From contig CAZRXU010000086.1 in the NCBI GenBank assembly GCA_964604135.1, forward strand, positions 1-11,045: a stretch of DNA of 11,045 nucleotides, in the 5' to 3' direction. A model generated the notes under the pieces. That model saw nothing but the letters and a program-made list of their open reading frames with translations. It did no database searches and had not been told where the DNA came from. Shown in pieces: positions 1 through 5,650 of this stretch. This DNA is from Sabulitectum sp964604135 (GTDB lineage Bacteria; Fermentibacterota; Fermentibacteria; Fermentibacterales; JCC-6). The stretch's first letter is position 1. Each line of letters begins with the position of its first letter. The translations under genes were made by a program, and so were the position numbers.

Positions 1-256
1 ACCCCAGTACACACGGCGTTCTAAGGCTGTAATAAACCTGTTTTCCGTTCTTTCGGTACTCTACAATTCCAGCACGGCGCAGAACAGACAGATGCCGTGA
101 AATAGTTGAATAATCAATGCTAAGAGCCTTGTTGAATTCACACACGCAAAGCTCACCCTCCGCGAGTTTTTCAACCATCCACAGCCTGTACGGATTGGCA
201 AGAGCCTTCAGAGTTTCGCTTTGTTTTCTGTAGAACTGCAGTTCTTCATTGTTCAT
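1..256 (-). CDS. ArsR/SmtB-family winged-helix repressor (partial, C-terminus off window)
   Basis: Eighty-five codons are visible, reading leftward from ATG at 256; the gene runs off the window edge. The N-terminus (MNNEELQFYRKQSETLKALA, then NPYRLWMVEKL) is the usual ArsR opening helix. It is followed by ELCVCEF at residues 35-41, the alpha-3 metal/metalloid site of the ArsR subgroup. Cys37 and Cys39 correspond to the two essential As(III)-binding cysteines of E. coli ArsR (Cys32 and Cys34); the third E. coli Cys position is Asn here. A helix-turn-helix (DYSTISRHLSVLRRAGIVEY, 48-67) and a wing (KNGKQVYYSL) follow. Such proteins repress their own promoter and neighbouring genes and release DNA on ligand binding. 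Ligand identity (arsenite, antimonite or another thiophilic species) is inferred. It diverges from a cupin gene across a 119-bp gap that holds a perfect palindrome. Family assignment is secure; the physiological ligand is not. Confidence 0.9.
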   Translation of the reverse strand, partial: MNNEELQFYRKQSETLKALANPYRLWMVEKLAEGELCVCEFNKALSIDYSTISRHLSVLRRAGIVEYRKNGKQVYYSLRTPCVLG

Positions 257-285
257 GCTGTACAAGCCTCAACCTTCTGTATTTA

Positions 286-299
286 TGCATATATATGCA
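286..299. promoter_or_regulatory. 14-bp perfect palindrome, candidate ArsR operator
   Basis: TGCATATATATGCA is a perfect inverted repeat lying 30 bp upstream of the arsR-like start codon, in the gap shared with the divergent cupin gene. ArsR-family dimers bind short AT-rich palindromes overlapping their own promoter, so this is the best operator candidate. A second short palindrome, ATGTACAT, sits at 301-308. Binding is inferred, not shown. Confidence 0.5.
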
Positions 300-363
300 A
301 ATGTACATACATCGCGCAACATTGCCGCAGAAGCAAAATTCAAGCAGAATACGGCTAACAGTA

Positions 364-369
364 AAGGAG
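364..369 (+). promoter_or_regulatory. Ribosome binding site fixing the cupin start
   Basis: AAGGAG lies 6 nt before a GTG at 376. The in-frame upstream region back to 295 has no comparable site and no cupin similarity, so the gene is called from the GTG. Confidence 0.75.
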
Positions 370-375
370 AAAACA

Positions 376-708
376 GTGAGCAATCTGATACTCAACGATC
401 ACAGAGACGAAAGAGGTTTTGTAGTAAACCCTTTTGAACACCTTGCAGACACGGGAAGTATATCCAACTGCCATGCCTTCTCCATGGAGCCGGGAAGCAC
501 AAGAGGCAATCACATCCATTCTTCCCGCAACGAACAGGTACTTGTACTCGCAGGAACAATAGAAGTTGAGTACAACAATTCCGCGACAACTCTAACAGCC
601 GCCGCCCCATCAATCTTCACCATACACAAAGAAGTCAAACACACATTCAGAAACAATTCCAGTTCTACCGCCGTTGTTCTGTGCTGGAGCAGTGAAAGAT
701 ACGAATAG
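376..708 (+). CDS. Small single-domain cupin protein
   Basis: This is a 110-aa cytoplasmic protein started at GTG 376, behind a strong AAGGAG. The first cupin motif is perfect for G(X)5HXH(X)4E(X)6G: G45 STRGN H51-I-H53, four residues, E58, six residues, G65. It supplies two His and one Glu metal ligands. The second motif (HKEVKHTFRN) keeps the ligand His and the terminal Asn but has lost the usual Pro and Gly. The N-terminus (NDHRDERGFVVNPFE) resembles small sugar-epimerase-like cupins such as the RmlC/FdtA type, but the protein is too short for a full RmlC. No catalytic assignment is possible from sequence alone; it may be a metal-dependent isomerase, dioxygenase or binding protein. It diverges from the ArsR-type regulator and may be under its control, because the palindrome at 286-299 lies upstream of both genes. 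Confidence 0.85.
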   Translation: MSNLILNDHRDERGFVVNPFEHLADTGSISNCHAFSMEPGSTRGNHIHSSRNEQVLVLAGTIEVEYNNSATTLTAAAPSIFTIHKEVKHTFRNNSSSTAVVLCWSSERYE

Positions 709-770
709 CATATCTGCCCGTTTACAGGGAAATGTTGTTTTCAGTCACAACCTGTTCACTGGAAAACTGC

Positions 771-1480
771 TTACGCTTTTAGTTCTGCCAGCCAGTTGGA
801 AAGTTTTCTGATCTTTATCCCGTCAATATCTGACTCCAGCCTCAGATTTTTTACAAGCAGGTACTTTTCTGCGTATGGAATTCTTCCAAGAAGCTTCAAT
901 GCTCGCGGAATCCGCTGATCTGAATTTTTTTACTTCGATTAAAGATGAAACCGATCCTTCCATGGTCACGGCAAAGTCAATCTTCTGCTTTTCTCTGGTT
1001 CGCACATATTGCAGTTCGGTTGCTTTCCCAGTGGTATCCGACAGCAAATCTGTGTGTTTCCTCAGGCATACGGCTGTTGTATTTTCAATCTTTATGCCTT
1101 CGTCTCCGTCCACATATCCTGTATCGTAGAAATAGAGCTTGGGCATTTTTTGTATGGCTCTGGCAATATTCCTGTGATATGGACGAACCAGAAAAACTAT
1201 GTGAAGCGCTTCAAGAATAACTGCATACTTCTTTACCGTATTCGGTGACAGCTGCAAATCTCCGCCAATTGATGACCATGACAACGGAGAACCAACCCTT
1301 CCTCTGAGTATTTCAACCAGAAGACGCATGGATCTCACTTCCTGAAGCCTACTGAATTCAAGAATATCTTCCAGCAAGAGAATCGCCAGTCTGTCTGAAT
1401 GTGTCCACTGGACTGTACGGACACGGCTGCTATTCCATATAGTAGCCTGCGGTAGTGTTTCGTATTTTTCCATGAAACAG
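771..1480 (-). pseudogene. Remnant of AAA_14/DUF4143-type ATPase (N-terminus lost, frameshifted)
   Basis: The minus strand encodes the C-terminal half of the AAA_14/DUF4143 ATPase family. It contains an EDILEFSRLQEV segment, a winged-helix stretch with LSPNTVKKYAVILEAL, the hallmark KLYFYDTGYV, and a nuclease-like core ending in KIDFAV and LIEVK. The N-terminal AAA_14 domain with Walker A and B motifs, about 150-200 residues in intact members, is absent. Recognisable similarity stops near 1475, where the plus-strand C69 gene begins. One frame stops at 823, but the expected C-terminus continues in another frame, IEVK then NSDQRIPRALKLLGRI and finally NWLAELKA with a stop at 771-773. The switch falls in an A7 run (T7 at 925-931 on the plus strand); with A6 the reading is continuous. 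The open frame technically extends to 1620, but that part is only antisense to the C69 gene. Intact relatives are often found as poorly understood, mobile, toxin-like or housekeeping ATPases; this copy is dead at least at its N-terminus. Confidence 0.85.
925..931 (-). other. A7 homopolymer (minus strand) at the frameshift of the DUF4143 remnant
   Basis: Seven T on the plus strand (A7 on the coding strand) follow the codons for IEV. Removing one A restores a family-typical C-terminus down to the stop at 771. The cause may be a genuine insertion mutation, transcriptional slippage, or a homopolymer error in the assembly. Confidence 0.7.
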
Positions 1481-1484
1481 GAGG
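1479..1484 (+). promoter_or_regulatory. Ribosome binding site of the C69 peptidase gene
   Basis: AGGAGG lies 5 nt before ATG 1490. This makes 1490 the start rather than the in-frame ATG at 1472, which would add MKQEAS and has no Shine-Dalgarno sequence. Confidence 0.8.
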
Positions 1485-1489
1485 CGAGT

Positions 1490-3208
1490 ATGCAAAAACC
1501 ATTGGGATTGCTTTTCTTTGTGTTCGGAATTGCTGCGGCGTGTACAACAATCATCGTTACACCCGGGGCATCTGAAGACGGATCCATGTATGTAACCCAC
1601 TCAGACGATAATGAACTCATGGACGAGCGGATCGTTTATGTACCGGCCGCAGACTGGGAAGAAGGCGCTACAAGACCTGTTTACTGCTCAGCCTGTGCTC
1701 TTGGTCCTTTCCCTCAATACAACAGTTTCTCTGACCCAAGGCTTGTCTGCATAAACCGGGCGGAGGCGTACAACCATCCCGACCAGCCGCAGAGCATTGC
1801 TCTTGGTGAAATTCCTCAGGTCGCGCACACTTACGCATACTTCGATGGCAGTTACGGAATAATGAATGAACACCAGCTGATGATAGGTGAGTGTACTTGC
1901 GGATCAAAGATGATGCTTGATCCGGAGCCAGGCAAAAGAATTTTCTACTCTTCCGAACTCTCAAGAGTGGCACTCGAAAGGTGTACTTCTGCAAAAGATG
2001 CCGTAGAACTTATGGGGCAGCTGATTGAAACATACGGTTACTACGGAACAGGCGAAACGCTGCTTGTCGGCGATCCTAAGGAAGCATGGGTGTTCGAGAT
2101 GTGCTGTGGCACAACAGACAGCACTGGAGGCCTTTGGGTGGCTCAGAGAGTTCCAGACGGGGAAATCTTTGTGGAAGCCAACGAATTCAGAATAAGAAAT
2201 ATCACAGATGATGAAACTGTTTTCCTCTACTCTGAAAACCTGCTTGAGGAGTGCGAAAATCTCGGGTGGTGGAATTCAGATCAGGGAGAGTTTGACTGGC
2301 TGCGTGCGGTAAGCAAGGGAGAATACAACCACCCCTACTACAGCATAAGAAGAGTATGGAGAGTGCTGAGCCTTGCCGCTCCTTCCCTGGATCTCAGCCC
2401 GTGGGTTGAAGACGGTTATTCTGATTACTACCCTTTCAGCGTTGCCCCGGATCACCAGCTTGCAACAAGAGAAGTTATGAGGCTGCACAGGGATCACTAC
2501 GAAGGAACTCCTTTTGACATGACGCAGGGTATTGCTGCAGGCCCATTCGGATTTCCATACCGTTACTACGGCCCCCAGGACAGTGGCGGAGACATTGGCG
2601 ACCCTGACCGACAGCTGGAAGGTGCCTGGGAACGCCCTCTGTCTGTTAATTACTGCGGTTATGTTTACGTAAACCAGGGTCGTTCCTGGCTTCCGGATCC
2701 TATTGGTGGTATAACCTGGTTCGGCCCGGACAAACCAGCAGAAACATGCTTTGTACCTTTCTATGCCGGCGTTTCTGATCTCCCTGCCAGCTACCAGACC
2801 TGCAATACCTCTGAATTTTCAAGAGATTCCGCATGGTGGGCATTCAACTTCGTTGGAGACTGGTCAGGTATAAGATACAACCTGATGCACCAGGACATAG
2901 CTGACCTGCAGGAAGAAATTGAAACAGGTGAAATAGCAAAAGTTGCCGCTACAGATTCTGTAGCTCTGGAAATGTACAGAAACAACGGCGGGTACACAGA
3001 TTGCATTACACAGTTCAGTACTTCAAACGCAGACAGTGTTGTAAGCGAATGGTGGAACTTTGCCGACCGAATGATAGTGAAATACGATGACGGTTTTCTT
3101 AACTCCCCTGCTCACATGGCACATGAACTGGGGTATCCGGAATGGTGGCTCGACCAATCCGGCTGGGAACAGGGACCGATTTCCTACACCAACCACCAGG
3201 AAAACTGA
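1490..3208 (+). CDS. Secreted C69-family dipeptidase (N-terminal-Cys, Ntn hydrolase)
   Basis: The 572-aa product starts MQKPLGLLFFVFGIAAA, a signal peptide, immediately followed by C18TTIIVTPGASEDGSMYV. This matches the start of mature C69 peptidases (PepD type, CTTI-V followed by a DGS), in which the N-terminal Cys is the nucleophile. Signal peptidase cleavage before Cys18 would directly expose the catalytic residue. THSDDNE follows, as expected for the family. Later conserved stretches include YGIMNEHQLMIGECTCG, ALERCTSAKDAVELM, GDPKEAWVFEM and, near the C-terminus, a Trp/Tyr-rich region with WWAFNFVGDWSG. The length fits secreted C69 proteins of anaerobic diderms. The role is hydrolysis of dipeptides or amide bonds in the periplasm or outside the cell, supporting peptide use. 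IAAAC also loosely resembles a lipobox, but the -3 residue is Ala, so a lipoprotein is less likely. The gene appears monocistronic or leads into the small ORF 41 nt downstream. Its 5' end abuts the truncated AAA_14 remnant. Confidence 0.88.
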   Translation: MQKPLGLLFFVFGIAAACTTIIVTPGASEDGSMYVTHSDDNELMDERIVYVPAADWEEGATRPVYCSACALGPFPQYNSFSDPRLVCINRAEAYNHPDQPQSIALGEIPQVAHTYAYFDGSYGIMNEHQLMIGECTCGSKMMLDPEPGKRIFYSSELSRVALERCTSAKDAVELMGQLIETYGYYGTGETLLVGDPKEAWVFEMCCGTTDSTGGLWVAQRVPDGEIFVEANEFRIRNITDDETVFLYSENLLEECENLGWWNSDQGEFDWLRAVSKGEYNHPYYSIRRVWRVLSLAAPSLDLSPWVEDGYSDYYPFSVAPDHQLATREVMRLHRDHYEGTPFDMTQGIAAGPFGFPYRYYGPQDSGGDIGDPDRQLEGAWERPLSVNYCGYVYVNQGRSWLPDPIGGITWFGPDKPAETCFVPFYAGVSDLPASYQTCNTSEFSRDSAWWAFNFVGDWSGIRYNLMHQDIADLQEEIETGEIAKVAATDSVALEMYRNNGGYTDCITQFSTSNADSVVSEWWNFADRMIVKYDDGFLNSPAHMAHELGYPEWWLDQSGWEQGPISYTNHQEN

Positions 3209-3237
3209 AGCATTCATCACGTACATTCTTTTTGAAG

Positions 3238-3242
3238 GGAGG
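3238..3242 (+). promoter_or_regulatory. Strong ribosome binding site of the 37-codon ORF
   Basis: GGAGG, within a GGGAGGTGA run, lies 7 nt before ATG 3250. It is among the best Shine-Dalgarno matches in the window and the main support for translation of the short ORF. Confidence 0.6.
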
Positions 3243-3249
3243 TGAAGAT

Positions 3250-3363
3250 ATGACACAGAAGGATCGCAGAGACAGCTCCGGCAAAGCAGAGGTACAGACT
3301 ACTGTACCGGAAGAAAACACAGTCGAGGAAAAGGAAGTTGAAGCAAAGCCAGGCGCCTGTTGA
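3250..3363 (+). CDS. Hypothetical 37-aa charged protein ending in Cys
   Basis: A short ORF starts at ATG 3250, 41 nt after the C69 peptidase stop, behind a near-ideal ribosome binding site. It ends in tandem stops (TGATGA at 3361-3366). The peptide begins MTQKDRRDSSGK, continues with an acidic middle (PEENTVEEKEVE) and ends KPGAC. It has no hydrophobic segment, signal peptide or recognisable domain, and the single Cys is the last residue. I do not recognise a family. It could be a genuine small protein co-transcribed with the peptidase, the decayed start of a larger gene, or a chance ORF. The ribosome binding site and spacing favour the first, but no modification enzyme or partner is nearby to suggest a function. 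Confidence 0.5.
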   Translation: MTQKDRRDSSGKAEVQTTVPEENTVEEKEVEAKPGAC

Positions 3364-3429
3364 TGACCGTAAAACACCGTGAACAGGAGTTTCACAAGCG
3401 GTTAACAAAGAAACAACACTGAAGACCTG

Positions 3430-4131
3430 TCAAGTTTCGGGACCAAAAAACTCTATCTGAAGGTTGGCCGGTGATGTGCGTTCAGGGGGAATCGGCGGTA
3501 TGCTGGCGGAGTTGAGGGCATGGGTAACTGCCCTGTCAAATCCGCTGTCTCCGCTGGTTCTTATTACTTCGTATGAATGTGTTCCGTCGGTATTAACAGT
3601 AAAAGTAATCCTGTAGCTCTGTGCCGGGTTAATTGAAGTTCTGAAGTTTCTTCTGATTGCACTGAACACTCTGCCCTCGTAACTGGCAGGACCCGGTGCT
3701 CCGCTGCCTGCCTCACCCTCAGAGCCCACTCCCATGAAATCGTCAGTGGCAGCAGAAACTGTTTCTTCCTGCACCTCTTCTTCTATACGCTCTGGAACTT
3801 CGGTTTCCTCCTGCACCGGCAGCTCTTCCTCTACAGGCAGTTCCTCCACTACTTCGGTAACTTCCTCCTCAACTTCTTCAACCGGATCAACTGTATCTTG
3901 CTGAACCGGAACTTCGTCCACCGGGTTTTCTCCGGTATCAAGAACAATCATCTCCACAGAAACAAACTCCCCGCCACCCATGGGTACAGCCTCTCTGCCA
4001 CCGGCAATCAATCCTGCCAGAACAAGAACAAGAAAAACAGCTATATGCATACCTGCAGACAGGTAAAAGTCGTTCCTGCTGCCGGGAGCACGCAGCCCTG
4101 TGGGCTTTGCAAAGGGATTACTCGACTGCAC
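3430..4131 (-). CDS. TonB/TolA-like energy transducer with acidic linker
   Basis: The 233-aa product is read from GTG 4131, chosen because AGGAG lies 7 nt upstream and the ATG at 4158 has no such site. It has a short cytoplasmic tail and one membrane helix at about residues 24-43. That helix carries S25-x3-H29, the SxxxH signature by which TonB and TolA engage ExbB/ExbD or TolQ/TolR. A long Glu/Val/Pro linker (65-123) follows, with 26 acidic residues and one basic. A Gly/Ser hinge comes next, and then a TonB/TolA C-terminal domain (about 150-233: YRITFTVNTDGTHSYEV, FDRAVTHALNSASIPP). It would span the periplasm and transmit proton-motive force to outer-membrane receptors or the envelope. It is the last gene of the run and overlaps exbD by 14 nt. 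No TolB or Pal gene follows, so TonB is favoured over TolA, but this is not decisive. The linker is unusual in lacking the basic Pro-Lys stretch of E. coli TonB. Confidence 0.82.
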   Translation of the reverse strand: MQSSNPFAKPTGLRAPGSRNDFYLSAGMHIAVFLVLVLAGLIAGGREAVPMGGGEFVSVEMIVLDTGENPVDEVPVQQDTVDPVEEVEEEVTEVVEELPVEEELPVQEETEVPERIEEEVQEETVSAATDDFMGVGSEGEAGSGAPGPASYEGRVFSAIRRNFRTSINPAQSYRITFTVNTDGTHSYEVIRTSGDSGFDRAVTHALNSASIPPIPPERTSPANLQIEFFGPET

Positions 4132-4531
4132 CTGAAGACTCCTGAATAAGACCCACATTGGCGTAACCGCCCCGCCTTAATTCCGTAAGGGCAGAGGCCA
4201 GAACAGCATACTGCACCTGTCCGTCGGCTCTGAGATAGGCTTCTGTTCTGCCGGACGAAAGGGCAGCCTCTGCAAGAGACGACAGGTCTTCCGGGGCGAC
4301 TGTTTCTCCAGCAACTGTGATATTGCCTGCTCCATCCATCTCTATTACCAGTGAGGTTCCTGGATCCAGCCGCTGAATTATTTGCCCCTGATCTGTGGAA
4401 GGGGGCGTGATATCTGTACTTCTCTGCATCACCGGGGCACTAAGCATGAAGATAACAAGCAGAACAAATGTAACATCAACAAGGTTAGTTACATTGATGG
4501 TAGAGAACTGCCTGTATTTCTGCCGTATCAT
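4118..4531 (-). CDS. exbD: ExbD/TolR-family biopolymer transport protein
   Basis: The 137-aa protein starts at ATG 4531, which overlaps the exbB stop as ATGA. A GTG seven codons upstream is possible but less economical. A basic N-tail (MIRQKYRQ) precedes the single membrane helix. The helix includes INVTNLVDVTFVLLVIFML, with Asp19 at the position of the essential proton-conducting Asp of E. coli ExbD (Asp25 in INVTPFIDVMLVLLIIFM). The periplasmic domain (about 45-137) has the family ending with EAYLRADGQVQYAVL and ALTELRRGGYANVGL. Two or more copies sit in the pore of the ExbB pentamer and couple proton flow to the TonB-like partner. ExbD and TolR cannot be separated by sequence alone. The gene sits between exbB (4-nt overlap) and the TonB-like gene (14-nt overlap), which argues for fixed co-production. 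Confidence 0.92.
   Translation of the reverse strand: MIRQKYRQFSTINVTNLVDVTFVLLVIFMLSAPVMQRSTDITPPSTDQGQIIQRLDPGTSLVIEMDGAGNITVAGETVAPEDLSSLAEAALSSGRTEAYLRADGQVQYAVLASALTELRRGGYANVGLIQESSGAVE
4139..4143 (-). promoter_or_regulatory. Internal ribosome binding site deciding the TonB-like start
   Basis: AGGAG on the minus strand lies inside the last codons of exbD, 7 nt ahead of GTG 4131. It supports the GTG over the upstream ATG at 4158 and implies translational coupling to exbD. Confidence 0.6.
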
Positions 4532-5196
4532 TGTATGGATCCCCGCCTGCACACATCCACAAGCTCACTGAGAAATCTGTCCATCTCGCCGGCAAGATCG
4601 TCGACCTTGCCAACAACATAGTTGTGAAACACATTCGCAGGAATCGCCGCAAGAAGCCCGGCTACTGTTGTAGTAAGGGCAGCAGCAACACCGGCTCCAA
4701 CTGCGCTGATATCTGCAACTCCTGCTTCCCGCATGGCAATAAAACTTGCAAGCACTCCCCACACCGTTCCAAGAAGACCAAGCAGAGGACTGACACTGGT
4801 AACTGTAGCCAGAAAACCTATGTTTCTGCTTCTCTGGGCAAGGTCTTCGCTGGCCTCCCTTTCAAGAGCGCTGTGAAGTATTGCAACTTCCTCCCTGCTC
4901 AGCGGTTCTGTTCTGCCCTGATCTTTCCTGCGACCGAGGTATCTGCCTGCTTCAGTATACATTCTTGCCAGTGGCCCCATGTCTCCGGAACTCTTCACAA
5001 AATCGCCTCCCGGAGGACGACCGGTGGTGCGAAGAGCCTCCATAAAAACCCTGGAGGCACTCATTATTCTTCGCAGTTCTTTGAGTTTGGCAATCGCCAC
5101 AGCCCAGGAACCGATGGAAAGGAACAGAATCAGCAGAAGTATGAGCTTTGTGAAACCATCGGAGCCCATTACAGTGGACCAGACCTGACCCAGCAT
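4528..5196 (-). CDS. exbB: MotA/TolQ/ExbB-family proton channel protein
   Basis: The 222-aa inner-membrane protein has three predicted helices: about residues 16-38 (LILLLILFLSIGSWAVAIAK), 126-150 (with SPLLGLLGTVWGVLASFIAM) and 165-190 (with ALTTTVAGLLAAIPANVF). The second and third carry the GLLGTVWG and TTVAGLLAAIPA signatures of the ExbB/TolQ channel. The large cytoplasmic loop between helices 1 and 2 includes a basic stretch (YLGRRKDQGR) and a SREEVAILHSALEREA helix. It forms the pentameric stator around ExbD. Its ATG lies one nucleotide after the RidA stop, with GAGAG inside the ridA end, so translation is probably coupled. The gene order ExbB-ExbD-TonB without TolB/Pal favours an Exb/Ton-type system, though TolQ is an acceptable alternative name. 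Confidence 0.92.
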   Translation of the reverse strand: MLGQVWSTVMGSDGFTKLILLLILFLSIGSWAVAIAKLKELRRIMSASRVFMEALRTTGRPPGGDFVKSSGDMGPLARMYTEAGRYLGRRKDQGRTEPLSREEVAILHSALEREASEDLAQRSRNIGFLATVTSVSPLLGLLGTVWGVLASFIAMREAGVADISAVGAGVAAALTTTVAGLLAAIPANVFHNYVVGKVDDLAGEMDRFLSELVDVCRRGSIQ

Positions 5197-5197
5197 T

Positions 5198-5593
5198 CTA
5201 TCTCTCTTTCAGTCTAGCCACAGCTTCTATTTCGACCATGGCGTTAAGTGGAAGTTCTGCTACCTGAAAAGCTGCACGAGCAGGATATGGTTCGCTGAAA
5301 AACTCTGCATACACCAGATTCATCCCGGCAAAATCTTTCATATCAGCCAGATAGACAGTTGTCTTTACAACATCGTCCATGGAGCCACCTGCTTCAAATA
5401 CAAGTTTCTCTATGTTCTCAAGTGCCAGACGGGTCTGCTCTTGAATTGTCTGTTTCAGAGCCTTAGTGCTGACATCAAAGCCGATCTGACCGCTGACAAA
5501 CACAAAAGATCCGGTAACTACAGCCTGACTGTAAGGCCCAACCGGTGGAGTAACTTTCCGGGAAAATACAGCTATTTTCGCCTTTTCCTCCAT
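5198..5593 (-). CDS. ridA: RidA/YjgF-family enamine/imine deaminase
   Basis: The 131-aa protein has full family length and a GGAGG ribosome binding site (5599-5603) 5 nt before ATG 5593. Family features are PPVGPYSQAVVTG, VSGQIG, EQTRLALENIEKLVFEAGGS, VYLADMKDFAGMN and PYPARAAFQVAELP. Arg106 matches catalytic Arg105 of E. coli RidA, which binds the substrate carboxylate. Glu121 matches Glu120, at the same 15-residue spacing. It should hydrolyse reactive 2-aminoacrylate-type enamines and imines to ketoacids, protecting PLP enzymes. The trimer is cytoplasmic. Its place directly in front of exbB (1-nt gap) and behind a signalling gene is atypical for a housekeeping enzyme and may simply reflect a shared promoter. 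The 57-bp upstream gap could hold an internal promoter, but I see no convincing -35/-10 pair. Confidence 0.93.
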   Translation of the reverse strand: MEEKAKIAVFSRKVTPPVGPYSQAVVTGSFVFVSGQIGFDVSTKALKQTIQEQTRLALENIEKLVFEAGGSMDDVVKTTVYLADMKDFAGMNLVYAEFFSEPYPARAAFQVAELPLNAMVEIEAVARLKER

Positions 5594-5650
5594 GCAAACC
5601 TCCAGATTTTCTTATAAGCAGTATACGTTGCCGCATACAATTCTGTTCCA

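Noticed and set aside
295..375. N-terminal extension of the cupin gene to 295
   Set aside because: It overlaps the palindrome/promoter region, lacks a ribosome binding site and shows no similarity; GTG 376 has a strong site.
737..767. Imperfect inverted repeat (GTTTTCAGT / ACTGGAAAAC) between the cupin gene and the DUF4143 remnant
   Set aside because: The position suits a bidirectional terminator, but the stem is AT-rich with a bulge, the loop is 12 nt, and no T-tract follows on either strand.
1481..1620. Extension of the DUF4143 open frame under the C69 gene
   Set aside because: The frame is open but the residues have no similarity to AAA_14 and are antisense to the C69 signal peptide and active-site region.
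3350..3359. Perfect 10-bp palindrome CAGGCGCCTG
   Set aside because: It lies within the end of the short ORF, is too short to form a stable hairpin with a loop, and has no regulatory context.
3361..3366. TGA after a Cys codon as a possible selenocysteine at the end of the 37-codon ORF
   Set aside because: A second TGA follows immediately and no SECIS-like hairpin is evident, so it is read as a plain tandem stop.
4531..5217. Long plus-strand open frame (228 codons) opposite exbB
   Set aside because: The product is low-complexity in composition with no domain or ribosome binding site, and the minus strand carries a clear ExbB-family protein over the same bases.
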